From CAYOZL01 sp964408435 (lineage in GTDB: Bacteria > Bdellovibrionota_C > UBA2361 > SZUA-149 > CAYOZL01): a DNA stretch of 64,000 nt. The number at the start of each line of letters is the position of its first letter. Position 1 is the first letter of the stretch. Under the pieces are notes generated by a model, which saw only the letters and a list, made by a program, of their open reading frames with translations, was not told the origin of the DNA and made no database searches. The position numbers and the translations under genes were made by a program. The stretch is taken from contig CAYOZL010000003.1 in NCBI GenBank assembly GCA_964408435.1, positions 7,103-71,102 on the forward strand, given 5' to 3'. Of the stretch, positions 17,064 through 26,098 are shown piece after piece.

Positions 17064-18119
17064 CTATACTGGCCCCATACCAGATTTTATTAAACCAGTA
17101 GTTTCGTCTAGACCAGATATTAAATTTAAATTCTGAATAGCAGTTCCACACATACCTTTAATCAAGTTATCACTTGCTGCATTGACTACAACTGTTTTGT
17201 CTCTAACTGTTATATAGATGTCACAAAAATTACTTCCAACAACTTGAAAAAGCTGAGGAGGTTTACTTCTTAGTCTAATAAAAGGACTATCAGAATAACA
17301 TTCTTTAAAGGCACTAAAAATATCCTTATCCGCTATTTTTTTATCTAAAAATAAATGAGCAGTTATATATATTCCCCTACTTGCAGGAATTACGTGAGGA
17401 ACAAAACTAAGATCAAAACTATGACTTCCTGAATTAGTAGAAGCCAAGGCTTCAGAAATTTCAACTTCATGTCTATGACAAAGCACTTTATATGCAAATG
17501 CGTTTGAATTCGAAGTTGGGTGATGAAAAGCCGGGCTTGGATTTTTTCCTCCACCAGAAGTTCCACTTTTACCATCAATCGCCACACTTGCCTTAACACC
17601 CATTTTAGAAAAAGGCGTTAGAGCTAGAATTGAAGTTAAAGCAAAACAACCTGGGTTAGCAATGTACTTAGCTGACTTTATTTTATCTCTATTAATCTCA
17701 GGTAAACCAAATATAAAATTCTTAGATATTTTTTCTATCGCTGGACTATTTTCATAAAATTCTTTTCTAAGTTCAGATTTTTGTAATCTAAAATCTCCAG
17801 ATAAATCGATTAAACTAATATTATTTTTTTCTAATTCTGAAAAAGCACCAACTATAAAGCTAGAAGATACCCCATGAGGTAAAGCTGTAATAATTACAGC
17901 TTTTTCATAAGTGCTTAATTTAGATAAATCAACCTGCTTAGCGAATGAAGCATCATAGAAACCAGCAAGTTGGGGATGAACACTTGTGATTTTCTCCCCA
18001 GCTTTAGAACTTGAGACAACTGAGCAGACCTCAACATTAGGATGGTTAATAAGTAGCCTTAGAAGCTCTCCTGCTCCGTAACCTGTTCCCCCAATAATCG
18101 CTATTCCAATTTTCTTCAT
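17064..18119 (-). CDS. argC: N-acetyl-gamma-glutamyl-phosphate reductase
   Basis: ArgC makes N-acetylglutamate semialdehyde with NADPH in arginine synthesis. It has 351 residues. The cofactor loop GGTGYGAGELLRLL is at 10-23, the catalytic Cys is in NPGCFAL (about 158), and the C-terminal His motif region HRHEVEI is present. It is separate from argJ-argB-argF and heads a transcript with the protease gene. No ribosome site is visible; a TAGTAT hexamer lies 8 nt upstream of the ATG, consistent with a leaderless start. It diverges from queH across 40 nt. Confidence 0.95.
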   Translation of the reverse strand: MKKIGIAIIGGTGYGAGELLRLLINHPNVEVCSVVSSSKAGEKITSVHPQLAGFYDASFAKQVDLSKLSTYEKAVIITALPHGVSSSFIVGAFSELEKNNISLIDLSGDFRLQKSELRKEFYENSPAIEKISKNFIFGLPEINRDKIKSAKYIANPGCFALTSILALTPFSKMGVKASVAIDGKSGTSGGGKNPSPAFHHPTSNSNAFAYKVLCHRHEVEISEALASTNSGSHSFDLSFVPHVIPASRGIYITAHLFLDKKIADKDIFSAFKECYSDSPFIRLRSKPPQLFQVVGSNFCDIYITVRDKTVVVNAASDNLIKGMCGTAIQNLNLISGLDETTGLIKSGMGPV

Positions 18120-18159
18120 TTCTTACTATACTAGTCTATGTACTCTTAGGATTATCATA

Positions 18160-18807
18160 ATGAGCAACGAAAGAAAAAAGATATCAACTCCAAATGGAGA
18201 AAAAAAACTCTTACTACACTCTTGTTGTGCCCCCTGCGCTTGCGACATTATGCTTTCGTTAAAAGAATCTGAAATCGATTACACTATATTTTTCTACAAC
18301 CCTAATATTCACCCTAAAGAGGAATATGAAATCAGGAAAGAAGAAAACATTAGATACGCTGAGAAACTTGATGTTCCATTTGTAGATGCAGATTACGATA
18401 AAGATAACTGGTTTGAAAGAATTAAAGGCTTTGAGAATGAACCTGAAAGAGGTCATCGCTGCACTCTTTGCTTTGATATGAGATTCGAAAGGAGCGCTCT
18501 TTACGCTAAAGAAAATGACTTCACTCTATATTCTAGCACCCTAGGAATTTCTAGGTGGAAAGACATGAATCAAATCAATGACTCTGGAACTAGGGCAGCT
18601 GATAGATACGAGAATTTAAACTACTGGACATTTAACTGGAGAAAAGGCGGTGGTTCTCAGCGAATGGTTGAGATTTCAAAAGATGAAACTTTCTACCAAC
18701 AAGAATACTGTGGTTGTGTTTACAGCTTAAGAGATACTAACAAATATAGAAAATCTAAAGACAGGCCAATTATTAATAGAGGCGTAAAGTTCTACGGAAA
18801 AGAATAA
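18160..18807 (+). CDS. queH: Epoxyqueuosine reductase QueH
   Basis: QueH is the last enzyme of queuosine tRNA modification in organisms lacking QueG and reduces epoxyqueuosine to queuosine. It has 215 residues. The metal and cluster Cys clusters are HSCCAPCAC (20-28), RCTLC (about 101-105) and the later YCGCVYSLRD. Also present are FYNPNIHP and the TLGISRWKDMNQIN stretch. It has an AGGA ribosome site 9 nt upstream. It precedes prpB by 12 nt, a linkage without an obvious metabolic link. Other queuosine genes are not in the window. Confidence 0.92.
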   Translation: MSNERKKISTPNGEKKLLLHSCCAPCACDIMLSLKESEIDYTIFFYNPNIHPKEEYEIRKEENIRYAEKLDVPFVDADYDKDNWFERIKGFENEPERGHRCTLCFDMRFERSALYAKENDFTLYSSTLGISRWKDMNQINDSGTRAADRYENLNYWTFNWRKGGGSQRMVEISKDETFYQQEYCGCVYSLRDTNKYRKSKDRPIINRGVKFYGKE

Positions 18808-18819
18808 GACTAAATATAA

Positions 18820-19713
18820 ATGCTTAATACAAAAACGACTTCTCAAGAAAAAAGAGCTAAATTCAAAAAAAGCTTAACTTCAAATAAACTACACAAATTT
18901 CCAGGGGCTTTTAACCCACTAATTGCTAAATTAATTGAAAATATTGGCTTTGATGGTGTCTATATTTCAGGGGCTGTAATATCAAACAACCTTGCTCTAC
19001 CTGATATCGGCTTAACGACTCTAAGTGAAGTTAGCTTAGCAGGAAAAACAATTTCAAACGTAACTAACCTACCAAGCCTCATTGATGCGGATACAGGCTT
19101 TGGAGAAACTACTAATGTTGCAAGGACAGTAAAAGAATTAGAATTATCCGGTGTAAGTGCAATACATATAGAGGACCAGCAGAACCCAAAAAGATGCGGT
19201 CATTTAGATAATAAAGTTTTAGTTAGTGTTGAAGAAATGACTAAAAAAATAAAAAGCGCTGCAAACGCAAGAACTGATTCAAACTTTTTAATTATGGCTA
19301 GAACTGACTCTAGAGCGATAGAAGGTTTAGAAGCCTCAATACACAGAGCAAAGAGCTATATTCAAGCTGGGGCAGATGCAATTTTCCCTGAAGCATTAAA
19401 AGATGAAAAAGAGTTTGAAAAATTTAGAAAAGAAATAGACGTACCTCTTTTGGCTAATATGACTGAATTTGGGAAATCTAAATTACTAGATGCATCGACC
19501 TTAGAGAACCTAGGCTACAACATAGTAATATATCCAGTTACTGGCTTAAGACTTGCACTTAAAGCAGTTGAGCAAGGCTTTAAAGAAATAAAAGCAAAAG
19601 GAACTCAAGAAAATATAATCTCTGACATGCTAACAAGAAAAGAATTATACGACTTACTAGAATACGAAGACTATAAAGATTTCGATAAAGATATCTTTAA
19701 TTTCAAGCTTTAA
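18820..19713 (+). CDS. prpB: 2-methylisocitrate lyase
   Basis: PrpB splits 2-methylisocitrate into pyruvate and succinate at the end of the methylcitrate cycle. It has 297 residues, the family's usual length. The catalytic loop is KRCGH (about 124-128), and DADTGFGE (about 87-94) and ARTDSR follow the isocitrate-lyase superfamily. It is followed by prpC (20 nt). The dehydratase PrpD and an AcnD are not in the window. The start has no ribosome site. Confidence 0.93.
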   Translation: MLNTKTTSQEKRAKFKKSLTSNKLHKFPGAFNPLIAKLIENIGFDGVYISGAVISNNLALPDIGLTTLSEVSLAGKTISNVTNLPSLIDADTGFGETTNVARTVKELELSGVSAIHIEDQQNPKRCGHLDNKVLVSVEEMTKKIKSAANARTDSNFLIMARTDSRAIEGLEASIHRAKSYIQAGADAIFPEALKDEKEFEKFRKEIDVPLLANMTEFGKSKLLDASTLENLGYNIVIYPVTGLRLALKAVEQGFKEIKAKGTQENIISDMLTRKELYDLLEYEDYKDFDKDIFNFKL

Positions 19714-19733
19714 ACTAAACTATAAGGACAACA

Positions 19734-20834
19734 ATGAGCGACTTTAAAAAAGGCCTAGATGGTGTAGTCTTCGATGTTACAACTATTTCTAAAACTATTC
19801 CTGAAAAAAAATCTCTATACTACCGAGGTTATAATGTAGCTGAGCTTTGCGATAATTGTAGTTTTGAACAAGTTGCTTATCTTTTATTAAACAAAGACTT
19901 ACCAAATGAGAAAGAACTTCAAGAATTTATAGCTACTGAAAAAAAACATAGGGAAGTTTGTAGCGAACTAATTGATTCTATTAAGCTTTACCCTAAAAGT
20001 GCACACCCGATGGATGCAGTTAGAACTTGCATCAGTTTTTTAGGCATGCAGGATGAATTCCTAAACTCTAGTGATAATTATTTAAACTCAATTAAGCTTC
20101 TAGCTAAGATGCCAACTATTGTTGCGGCCTGCTCGAGAATTAAACAAGGCTTAGAGCCTATTGCTCCTAATAGTGACCTCGCTTTTTCTGAGAACTTTTT
20201 TAAGATGTGTTTTGATAAAGTACCAGATAAAGAAATAATTAAAGCCTTTGATGGTTCCATGATTCTATACGCAGAACATGGATTTAACGCTTCTACCTTT
20301 GTTGCAAGAAGCACTGTTTCTACACTCTCTGATTTATGTGCAGGAATAACTTCTGCAATAGGAACCTTAAAAGGGCCACTTCATGGAGGAGCAAACGAGG
20401 CAGTAATGCACATGCTTAAAGAGGTAGGAAGTGCTGAGCAAGCTGAAGCTTGGTTAAAAGATGCTTTAAAAAACAAGAAAAAGATTATGGGATTTGGCCA
20501 TAGAATTTATAGACATGGAGATTCTAGAGTTCCTAGAATGACAAAGTATCGTGATAAACTAGCGGAGCTAACAGATAATAAAAATTTAATAGAGCTTTCA
20601 AGTGTATTAGAGAACACAATGGTTAGTGAAAAAGGAATCTATCCAAATCTAGATTTCCCTGCTGGACCTAGCTACTACATGATGGGTTTTGAAATCGAGC
20701 TTTTTACTCCTATATTTGTAATGGCAAGAACAGCTGGTTGGTGTGCACACATACTAGAGCAATTAGCTGATAATAGATTGGTTAGGCCTAGTAGTAAGTA
20801 TATTGGGGAAGATGAAAGGAGCATTAAGATCTAA
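19734..20834 (+). CDS. prpC: 2-methylcitrate synthase / citrate synthase
   Basis: PrpC condenses propionyl-CoA and oxaloacetate. It has 366 residues, the short bacterial form. The catalytic His are in LHGGANEAVM (about 220-229) and GFGHRIY (about 257), with Asp in FPAGPSYYM in place of the usual FYSG-type motif near the catalytic Asp of NLDFPAG. The ribosome site AAGGA lies 5 nt upstream. The pairing with prpB favours methylcitrate synthase over a main citrate synthase, though such enzymes often do both. Confidence 0.9.
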   Translation: MSDFKKGLDGVVFDVTTISKTIPEKKSLYYRGYNVAELCDNCSFEQVAYLLLNKDLPNEKELQEFIATEKKHREVCSELIDSIKLYPKSAHPMDAVRTCISFLGMQDEFLNSSDNYLNSIKLLAKMPTIVAACSRIKQGLEPIAPNSDLAFSENFFKMCFDKVPDKEIIKAFDGSMILYAEHGFNASTFVARSTVSTLSDLCAGITSAIGTLKGPLHGGANEAVMHMLKEVGSAEQAEAWLKDALKNKKKIMGFGHRIYRHGDSRVPRMTKYRDKLAELTDNKNLIELSSVLENTMVSEKGIYPNLDFPAGPSYYMMGFEIELFTPIFVMARTAGWCAHILEQLADNRLVRPSSKYIGEDERSIKI

Positions 20835-20838
20835 GAAT

Positions 20839-20894
20839 CTTAGTCTTAGTCTTGGTCCTAGTCTAAAAAGGCAAAGACTAGGACTAAGACTAAG
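20839..20894. repeat. Inverted repeat of a TAGTCT/GACTAAG simple motif
   Basis: The left arm (20839-20864) is built of CTTAGTC units and the right arm (20875-20894) reads AGACTAGGACTAAGACTAAG. The left arm carries a 6-nt insertion relative to the right. It may terminate the queH-prpB-prpC transcript. Related GACTAGGACTAAGG units lie at about 14071-14098. Confidence 0.6.
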
Positions 20895-20922
20895 ATTAGG
20901 ATTAGGATAGATATTCACCAAT

Positions 20923-22149
20923 ATGAATTTTGACTCTAAACATTTATGGCATCCGTATAGCTCGCTTCCAGGTGAGAAAGAAAATCTTAAAGTTGTTTCT
21001 GCTAAAGGCTGTGTTTTAAAGCTAGATGATGGAAGAGAATTAATTGATGGTATGTCTTCTTGGTGGACGGCAATTCATGGGTATAATCACCCTACTTTAA
21101 ATCAGGTGGCAAAAGATCAATTAGATGATTTTTCACATATAATGTTTGGTGGGATTACTCATCAACCTGCTATTGAACTTGGTAAAACTTTATTGGAGAT
21201 TCTACCCAAAGGTCTGGATAAAATATTTTTTTCTGATTCAGGTTCTGTCTCTATTGAAGTAGCTATGAAAATGGCGATTCAATATTGGCATAATTTAGAA
21301 AAGCCTAAAAAAAATAAATTTGTAACTTTTAGAGGTGGATACCATGGGGATACTCTTCATGCCATGTCAGTTTGCGACCCTGTAAATGGAATGCACTCTC
21401 TTTTTAAAGACTGCTTGCCAGAACAAATTTTCATAAACAGACCTGAAGAAGAATTTAAACAATCAATAATTGATGAGGCTGAAATAGCACTTAAAAGAGA
21501 CGATGTTGCTGCTTTTATTTGCGAACCGAGAGTCCAAGGCGCTGGGGGAATGAGGTTTTATTCTATTAAGTATTTAGAAGAGATTAAGAAACTTTGTATA
21601 AAACATAATGTACTATTAATCTTTGATGAAATTGCAACTGGCTTCGGGAGGACAGGAGAGCTTTTTATTTCAAATAAAGTTAATCCTGACATTCTATGCA
21701 TCGGAAAAGCTTTAACCGGTGGATACCTTAGTCTTGCAGCAACAATTACTACTGATAAAGTTAGCAAAACAGTTAAAACTTTAATGCATGGACCAACTTT
21801 TATGGCGAATGCTCTTGCTTGTAGCATCGCTAGAACAAGTATCGAATTGTTGTTAAAAGTAAACTGGAAAGAAAAAGTATCCAAAATAGAAGAAACTCTT
21901 AATGATGAGTTAAAAGAATTAGAAAAAAATAAAGTAGTTAAAGAAGTAAGAATTCTAGGTGCAATAGCAGTTATAGAACTAGAAGAAGGTATTGAAGTAA
22001 AAAAACTACAAGAATCAATAGTGCAAAAAGATGTCTGGTTAAGACCTTTTAGAAATCTACTTTACACCATGCCTCCTTACATTATTACACAAAGTGAGTT
22101 ACTGAAAATATGCGATGCTATGAAATGTGCAATAAGTAGTTATAAATAA
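20923..22149 (+). CDS. bioA: Adenosylmethionine-8-amino-7-oxononanoate aminotransferase
   Basis: BioA makes 7,8-diaminopelargonic acid in biotin synthesis with SAM as amino donor and PLP as cofactor. It has 408 residues. Typical BioA features are the N-terminal HLWHPYSS, GMSSWW (about 44-49), YHGDTLHAMSVCD (about 140), FDEIATGFGRTGE (about 234-246) and the PLP Lys in GKALTGGYL (about 265). It stands alone without other bio genes. Confidence 0.95.
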   Translation: MNFDSKHLWHPYSSLPGEKENLKVVSAKGCVLKLDDGRELIDGMSSWWTAIHGYNHPTLNQVAKDQLDDFSHIMFGGITHQPAIELGKTLLEILPKGLDKIFFSDSGSVSIEVAMKMAIQYWHNLEKPKKNKFVTFRGGYHGDTLHAMSVCDPVNGMHSLFKDCLPEQIFINRPEEEFKQSIIDEAEIALKRDDVAAFICEPRVQGAGGMRFYSIKYLEEIKKLCIKHNVLLIFDEIATGFGRTGELFISNKVNPDILCIGKALTGGYLSLAATITTDKVSKTVKTLMHGPTFMANALACSIARTSIELLLKVNWKEKVSKIEETLNDELKELEKNKVVKEVRILGAIAVIELEEGIEVKKLQESIVQKDVWLRPFRNLLYTMPPYIITQSELLKICDAMKCAISSYK

Positions 22150-22179
22150 AGAACTGTAAATAAAAACTATAAATAACTA

Positions 22180-22662
22180 TTACAAGTAACTATCTTTTTG
22201 AATAAAATGGCAAGTATAGCCATTAGGAAACTTTTGTAGATAATCTTGATGCTCTGATTCTGCGGGGTAAAATACATCTAAAGCTTCAAGAGTTGTAACA
22301 ACTGGATTTCCCCAGGCTCTAGATTTATTAACTATCTCAATAAACTCATTTGCTTTTTGTTTTTGTTCTTCATCACAATAAAAAATAGCAGATCGGTAAG
22401 AAGTGCCCTTATCATTACCTTGTTGATTTAATGTTGTTGGATTGTGAACTCGGAAAAAGAAGTCTAGAATTTCGCTAAATGTAACAATCCTCTCATCATA
22501 GCTAAGCTCTATGGCTTCAGCATGACCAGGATGATTTTGATATGTTGGGTTTTGATTCTCACCGCCAGTGTAACCTACTTCAGTATCGCTTACACCAGGT
22601 ATGGAGCGAAACAATTCTTCTAAGCCCCAAAAACATCCACCAGCTAATACTGCTTTTTGCAC
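22180..22662 (-). CDS. msrA: Peptide methionine sulfoxide reductase MsrA
   Basis: MsrA repairs oxidised methionine (S-sulfoxide). It has 160 residues, single domain. The catalytic Cys is in GGCFWGLEE (8-16), followed by GYTGG and the HPGHAEAIEL stretch, with SEHQDYLQKFP near 137. The start is a GTG overlapping the TAG stop of the upstream lipoprotein gene (TAGTG), so translation is probably coupled. No recycling Cys is visible at the C-terminus other than the one in YTCHF. Confidence 0.94.
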   Translation of the reverse strand: MQKAVLAGGCFWGLEELFRSIPGVSDTEVGYTGGENQNPTYQNHPGHAEAIELSYDERIVTFSEILDFFFRVHNPTTLNQQGNDKGTSYRSAIFYCDEEQKQKANEFIEIVNKSRAWGNPVVTTLEALDVFYPAESEHQDYLQKFPNGYTCHFIQKDSYL

Positions 22663-22988
22663 TATCTTCTTTTAACAACAGAGACTAGTCCGTTATCTTT
22701 ACTAACCATCAATGCTCTTTGCCCTAATAATCTTAACTCTTGTTGAGGAGTTTTAAACTCGACTCTAAAAGAATCATCTTGTTCAGTGACTCGACTAACA
22801 TCAGACCAATTGTAATTTCTTATTGCGATGTGTCTCATTGCAAGTTTTTTGGCTCTTGACCCTGTCATAGTATTTTCGCTTTCATCATAAGTTACTACAG
22901 GTTTAACCTCCGCTTCAGAACTACATGAAGATGCAAATAAACAAAGACTTAAAAGAACTATTGGTAAAGAGAGGAGATAAATATTCAT
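22662..22988 (-). CDS. Small predicted lipoprotein
   Basis: The protein has 108 residues. The signal peptide ends in a lipobox-like FASSC (Cys 22). The mature domain of about 85 residues has the pattern of a small alpha/beta fold (GSRAKKLAMRHIAIRNYNW, then two strands). I do not recognise the family. It is translationally coupled to msrA. A perfect TATAAT lies 6 nt before the ATG and there is no ribosome site, so the mRNA is probably leaderless. Confidence 0.7.
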   Translation of the reverse strand: MNIYLLSLPIVLLSLCLFASSCSSEAEVKPVVTYDESENTMTGSRAKKLAMRHIAIRNYNWSDVSRVTEQDDSFRVEFKTPQQELRLLGQRALMVSKDNGLVSVVKRR

Positions 22989-22994
22989 ATATTT

Positions 22995-23000
22995 ATTATA
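22995..23000 (-). promoter_or_regulatory. Consensus -10 hexamer for the lipoprotein-msrA operon
   Basis: TATAAT on the minus strand lies exactly 6 nt before the ATG at 22988. A start site at the A of the ATG would give a leaderless transcript. No convincing -35 was found. Confidence 0.6.
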
Positions 23001-23043
23001 TAGCAGTAATACTTTGTTGTGACTATTAAATAAAGAAATCTGC

Positions 23044-23141
23044 TATAGTTGACTCAGTTTAATTTTCAGTTAAGTGGCTTCGCCTAATTTTACTAAAAAT
23101 CAAGCTGAGTCAACTATATGTTGTTATCCGCTGCGCTCGGC
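23044..23141. repeat. Composite hairpin element, copy B
   Basis: Inverted-repeat arms lie at about 23044-23067 and 23094-23118 and begin TATAGTTGACT. There are a few mismatches, and an inner GGC-TTC-GCC hairpin. Nine bases later comes the core CCGCTGCGCTCGGC (23128-23141). The layout matches 3933-4030 and 53549-53637. It lies downstream of the response-regulator gene. Confidence 0.75.
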
Positions 23142-23153
23142 AGTATACTTTTT

Positions 23154-23540
23154 TCAATCAGATTCCCATTCTATAAGTAGTTCCTCTACCATATCTAAAA
23201 GTTTATCTGCTCCTGAGGCTTTTGAAAAAAAAGCGTGCGCTCCTAAATCTTCAAATGCTTTTACTACCCAACCTGGATCCTCTCCTGTTGTAAGAATAAT
23301 TGGAACATCTTCATTTATTTTCTTTAATTGTTTTAGAACTTCTAAGCCATCGATATCAGGTAACATTACATCTAAAATTACACAGGTAATTTTATTGTTT
23401 TTATATAGTTCTATTCCTTTTGTGCCAGTTTCTGCTTCTAAAACTTCAAACCCTGAGTCTCCAAGTAAATCAGCGCAAAAAGATCTAATATATTCATAAT
23501 CATCAATGACTAAAATCTTTTTTGCTGAGCTCATTATCAA
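23154..23540 (-). CDS. Single-domain response regulator (CheY-like receiver)
   Basis: The protein has 128 residues and contains only a receiver domain. The acidic pair is in VIDDYEY, the phospho-acceptor Asp in VILDVMLPD (about 55-57), the conserved Thr in ILTTGED and the Lys in FFSKASG. No output domain is present. The second Met (residue 3) is an equally likely start. It overlaps the upstream repeat-protein gene by 4 nt, so the two probably act together. No histidine kinase is nearby. Confidence 0.93.
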   Translation of the reverse strand: MIMSSAKKILVIDDYEYIRSFCADLLGDSGFEVLEAETGTKGIELYKNNKITCVILDVMLPDIDGLEVLKQLKKINEDVPIILTTGEDPGWVVKAFEDLGAHAFFSKASGADKLLDMVEELLIEWESD

Positions 23541-24493
23541 TGAAGGGCTTCCTTCCTTTTTTTAGCCTCGATAGGGTCAGTAACTGATTGCCTAATCCAA
23601 ACTGCGGCTTCTTTACTAGTAAAGCCCTCTGTAATCCAACGCATAGCCTCACTTGGAAAATTAAAAATCTTCATCCACTTTGATGCTTTTTCAGCATCTT
23701 CAAAGCCAGCGACCCTACATTGAATAGCTTCTTGTGGAGAAAAATATTTGGCCCAATTTTTAGCAGACTCTAAATCATAACCAGCTTTATACCAGCGTGT
23801 AGAATCCTTAGCGTTAAAATTATTATTTTTCCAATCTATTGCAGTACTAGGCTCTAAATCTGCAAAGATCCATTCTTCTAAATCTTTTTTACTAAAACCA
23901 GCATCAAGCCAACTTTGCTCAGAGTGTTTTGATTGTTGCTTAGGTCTTAGACTATCACCTATTATTGATTTAACTAAACTGATTAATGGTAAAATTTTTG
24001 CTGCTTGTTGCTTAGTGCTTGTCATATTATCTCTTGCTTTTTCTAATATGATTAAAGACTCTTTATACTTGCCCTTATAGCCGTGTATTAAACCAATCAT
24101 GAAAGCGTTAAAAGGTATAAAAGTTTTACTGCCGGAGTCTTTGCTCCAACGTTTTAAAGCCTCGTCCAAATTTTTAAAATCAATCCAATTCTGTGGATTC
24201 AAACCAATTTGAAATAACAACTTGCTAAACGACCTATATGTATCCTCTAATTCTAAATTGTTTTGACTATAGCCAGAGATTAAAGACTCTAGATCTTTTT
24301 TAAAGTAACTATGTTCTACAGATTCTTTTTGGCGATCTTTTATAAAATTAGTTAGTGGCTGATGAGCAATAAATGCTTGGCTATCTTTTACATATAGATT
24401 TCCCCAACTAGCAATAGCTTTGTCATATTGCTTCTCATACCAAGTATCGAGCACTTGAATTGCTTCTTCATATATTTTTGAGTATTCTTCCAT
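23537..24493 (-). CDS. Helical protein with C-terminal W-x-GF/EA repeats
   Basis: The protein has 318 residues with no signal peptide. The N-terminal about 170 residues are helical and TPR-like. The C-terminal about 130 residues contain six or so units of about 20 residues with the pattern A..W...GF...EA..W (for example WLDAGFSKKDLEEW, WYKAGYDLESAKNW, WITEGFTSKEAAVW). I recall similar repeats in uncharacterised bacterial proteins but cannot name the family. Its stop overlaps the response regulator start, suggesting a partner or adaptor of that regulator. It diverges from the acyltransferase gene across 32 nt. Confidence 0.75.
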   Translation of the reverse strand: MEEYSKIYEEAIQVLDTWYEKQYDKAIASWGNLYVKDSQAFIAHQPLTNFIKDRQKESVEHSYFKKDLESLISGYSQNNLELEDTYRSFSKLLFQIGLNPQNWIDFKNLDEALKRWSKDSGSKTFIPFNAFMIGLIHGYKGKYKESLIILEKARDNMTSTKQQAAKILPLISLVKSIIGDSLRPKQQSKHSEQSWLDAGFSKKDLEEWIFADLEPSTAIDWKNNNFNAKDSTRWYKAGYDLESAKNWAKYFSPQEAIQCRVAGFEDAEKASKWMKIFNFPSEAMRWITEGFTSKEAAVWIRQSVTDPIEAKKRKEALH

Positions 24494-24525
24494 AACTATA
24501 TTTACTATTATATTATAACCGCTCT

Positions 24526-25242
24526 ATGCAAGAAACACTAACGCCAGAACAGGAAAAAGTAAGAGAATCCATGCTCTCTAGTTATAAAAAACTTGCTGTT
24601 GGAAACGGAAACTTACTAAGTCTATTAGCATTTGAGTTTTATGAAACTTTCATTTCAAATATTGGTGGTTTCATTGGATACGGTCTTAGGTATTCTTTCT
24701 TAAAGCTAGTTTTTAAAAATTTTGGCAAAAAAAATGTAATTGGCAAAGGTTTTAGATTCAAACAAGGAAAAGCTATTAGCATAAAGGACTCTTGTATTAT
24801 CGATGATTATGTTTTTATCGATGCAAGAGGAAGTGATGCTAAAATCAATATAGAGAAAAACTGCTTTATAGGAAGAAATACTATTGTATCTGCTAAAGGT
24901 GCAAAGATAGACTTTGCTGCGGGTACAAATATTAGTTCAAATTGTAGAATAGCAACTGAAAGTAAAATTAGTATTGGAGAAAATACTTTAATTGCTGCTT
25001 ATTGCTATATTGGCCCTGGGAACCACAAAGTAAAACAAGATGGCAGTCTAGATATCTCTGCTGGAATGGAAGACAAGGGTGGGGTTAAGATTGGTAAAAA
25101 TGTTTGGATAGGAACAAAGGCAACTATTCTAGATGGAGTTACAATTGGAGACAATGCAATTATCGGTGCATACTCACTAGTGAATAAAGACGTTGCTTCT
25201 GGACAAAAAGTAGTTGGCATACCTGCTAAAGCTTCGAAATAA
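24526..25242 (+). CDS. Left-handed beta-helix (hexapeptide) acyltransferase
   Basis: The protein has 238 residues. From about 75 to 230 it shows the hexapeptide repeat pattern ([IVL]-G-x-x-x-x) of the LbetaH acetyltransferase family, with an IGPGNH catalytic-His region near 163 and the KIGKNVWIGTKATIL turn near 190. The N-terminal 70 residues are helical and hydrophobic in part. It is probably a sugar or lipid O-acetyltransferase acting on surface glycans; the substrate is unknown. TATAAC lies 6 nt before the ATG and there is no ribosome site, suggesting a leaderless start. Confidence 0.85.
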   Translation: MQETLTPEQEKVRESMLSSYKKLAVGNGNLLSLLAFEFYETFISNIGGFIGYGLRYSFLKLVFKNFGKKNVIGKGFRFKQGKAISIKDSCIIDDYVFIDARGSDAKINIEKNCFIGRNTIVSAKGAKIDFAAGTNISSNCRIATESKISIGENTLIAAYCYIGPGNHKVKQDGSLDISAGMEDKGGVKIGKNVWIGTKATILDGVTIGDNAIIGAYSLVNKDVASGQKVVGIPAKASK

Positions 25243-25270
25243 ACTTAAAAAACAATAATCAAAGATTATA

Positions 25271-26089
25271 ATGCAATTAGAACTTGAAACAAAAAACATT
25301 CATAACAAAAATAAAAGCCTTATAAGAATAGACTACGATGAGGCAGGGAAAAATAGTCCACTATTAATTATAATTCATGGATTTAAGGGTTTTAAAGATT
25401 GGGGATTTTTTCCATACCTAACAAAAGAATTAAATCTTCAAGGAATCTCTACTTTAAAATTTAACTTTTCTCATAATGGAGTAGGTTCAGATTTACTAAA
25501 TTTTAACGAATTAGATAAATTCAAATTCAATAGCCTTTCTCAAGAAGTTTTTGAATTAGAAAGTATTTTTAATTTTGTAATAAACTCTAAGCAGTTCTCT
25601 AATATAAATAAAGATAGAATTTCTTTTTTAGGACATAGTAGAGGTGCTTACAGCACGATTGTAGCTGGAAATAAGTTAGACATACATAAAGCTATAAGCT
25701 TAGCGGGTATATCTTCATTACCTAAAGTGCCAAGTAAGCAAGAAAAAGAATGGAGAAAAAATACAGAGTATTTAATTGAGAACTCTAGAACGAAACAAAT
25801 GATGCCTCTAGGTACATTCTTACTTGAAGACTTGCTAAGTAAATCAGGTTTTTTTGAAGAATCAATTAAAAGCTTCGATAAACCTTTATTAATTATTCAT
25901 GGAGAAGAGGATCCAACAGTGCCTCTTGAATCAGGGTTAAGTTTAAATAAAAAAGTTAAAAATTCTAAAATTGAAATAATTAAAGATGCTGACCATGTGT
26001 TTAATATAAAACACCCTTTTAATGGCACTAGTCTGGAGTTAGACCAGGCAATTAAAAGAGTGGTAAGCTTCTTAATAGAGGTTGAGTAG
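25271..26089 (+). CDS. Alpha/beta hydrolase (dienelactone hydrolase/esterase type)
   Basis: The protein has 272 residues with the alpha/beta-hydrolase fold. The oxyanion region is IIHGFKGFKDW (about 35-45), the nucleophile Ser is in LGHSRGAY (about 121), the acid Asp is in HGEEDPTVP (about 216) and the His is in ADHVFNI (about 240). It is 28 nt after the acyltransferase gene and may be cotranscribed. The substrate is unknown. Confidence 0.88.
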   Translation: MQLELETKNIHNKNKSLIRIDYDEAGKNSPLLIIIHGFKGFKDWGFFPYLTKELNLQGISTLKFNFSHNGVGSDLLNFNELDKFKFNSLSQEVFELESIFNFVINSKQFSNINKDRISFLGHSRGAYSTIVAGNKLDIHKAISLAGISSLPKVPSKQEKEWRKNTEYLIENSRTKQMMPLGTFLLEDLLSKSGFFEESIKSFDKPLLIIHGEEDPTVPLESGLSLNKKVKNSKIEIIKDADHVFNIKHPFNGTSLELDQAIKRVVSFLIEVE

Positions 26090-26098
26090 TTTTAAATA

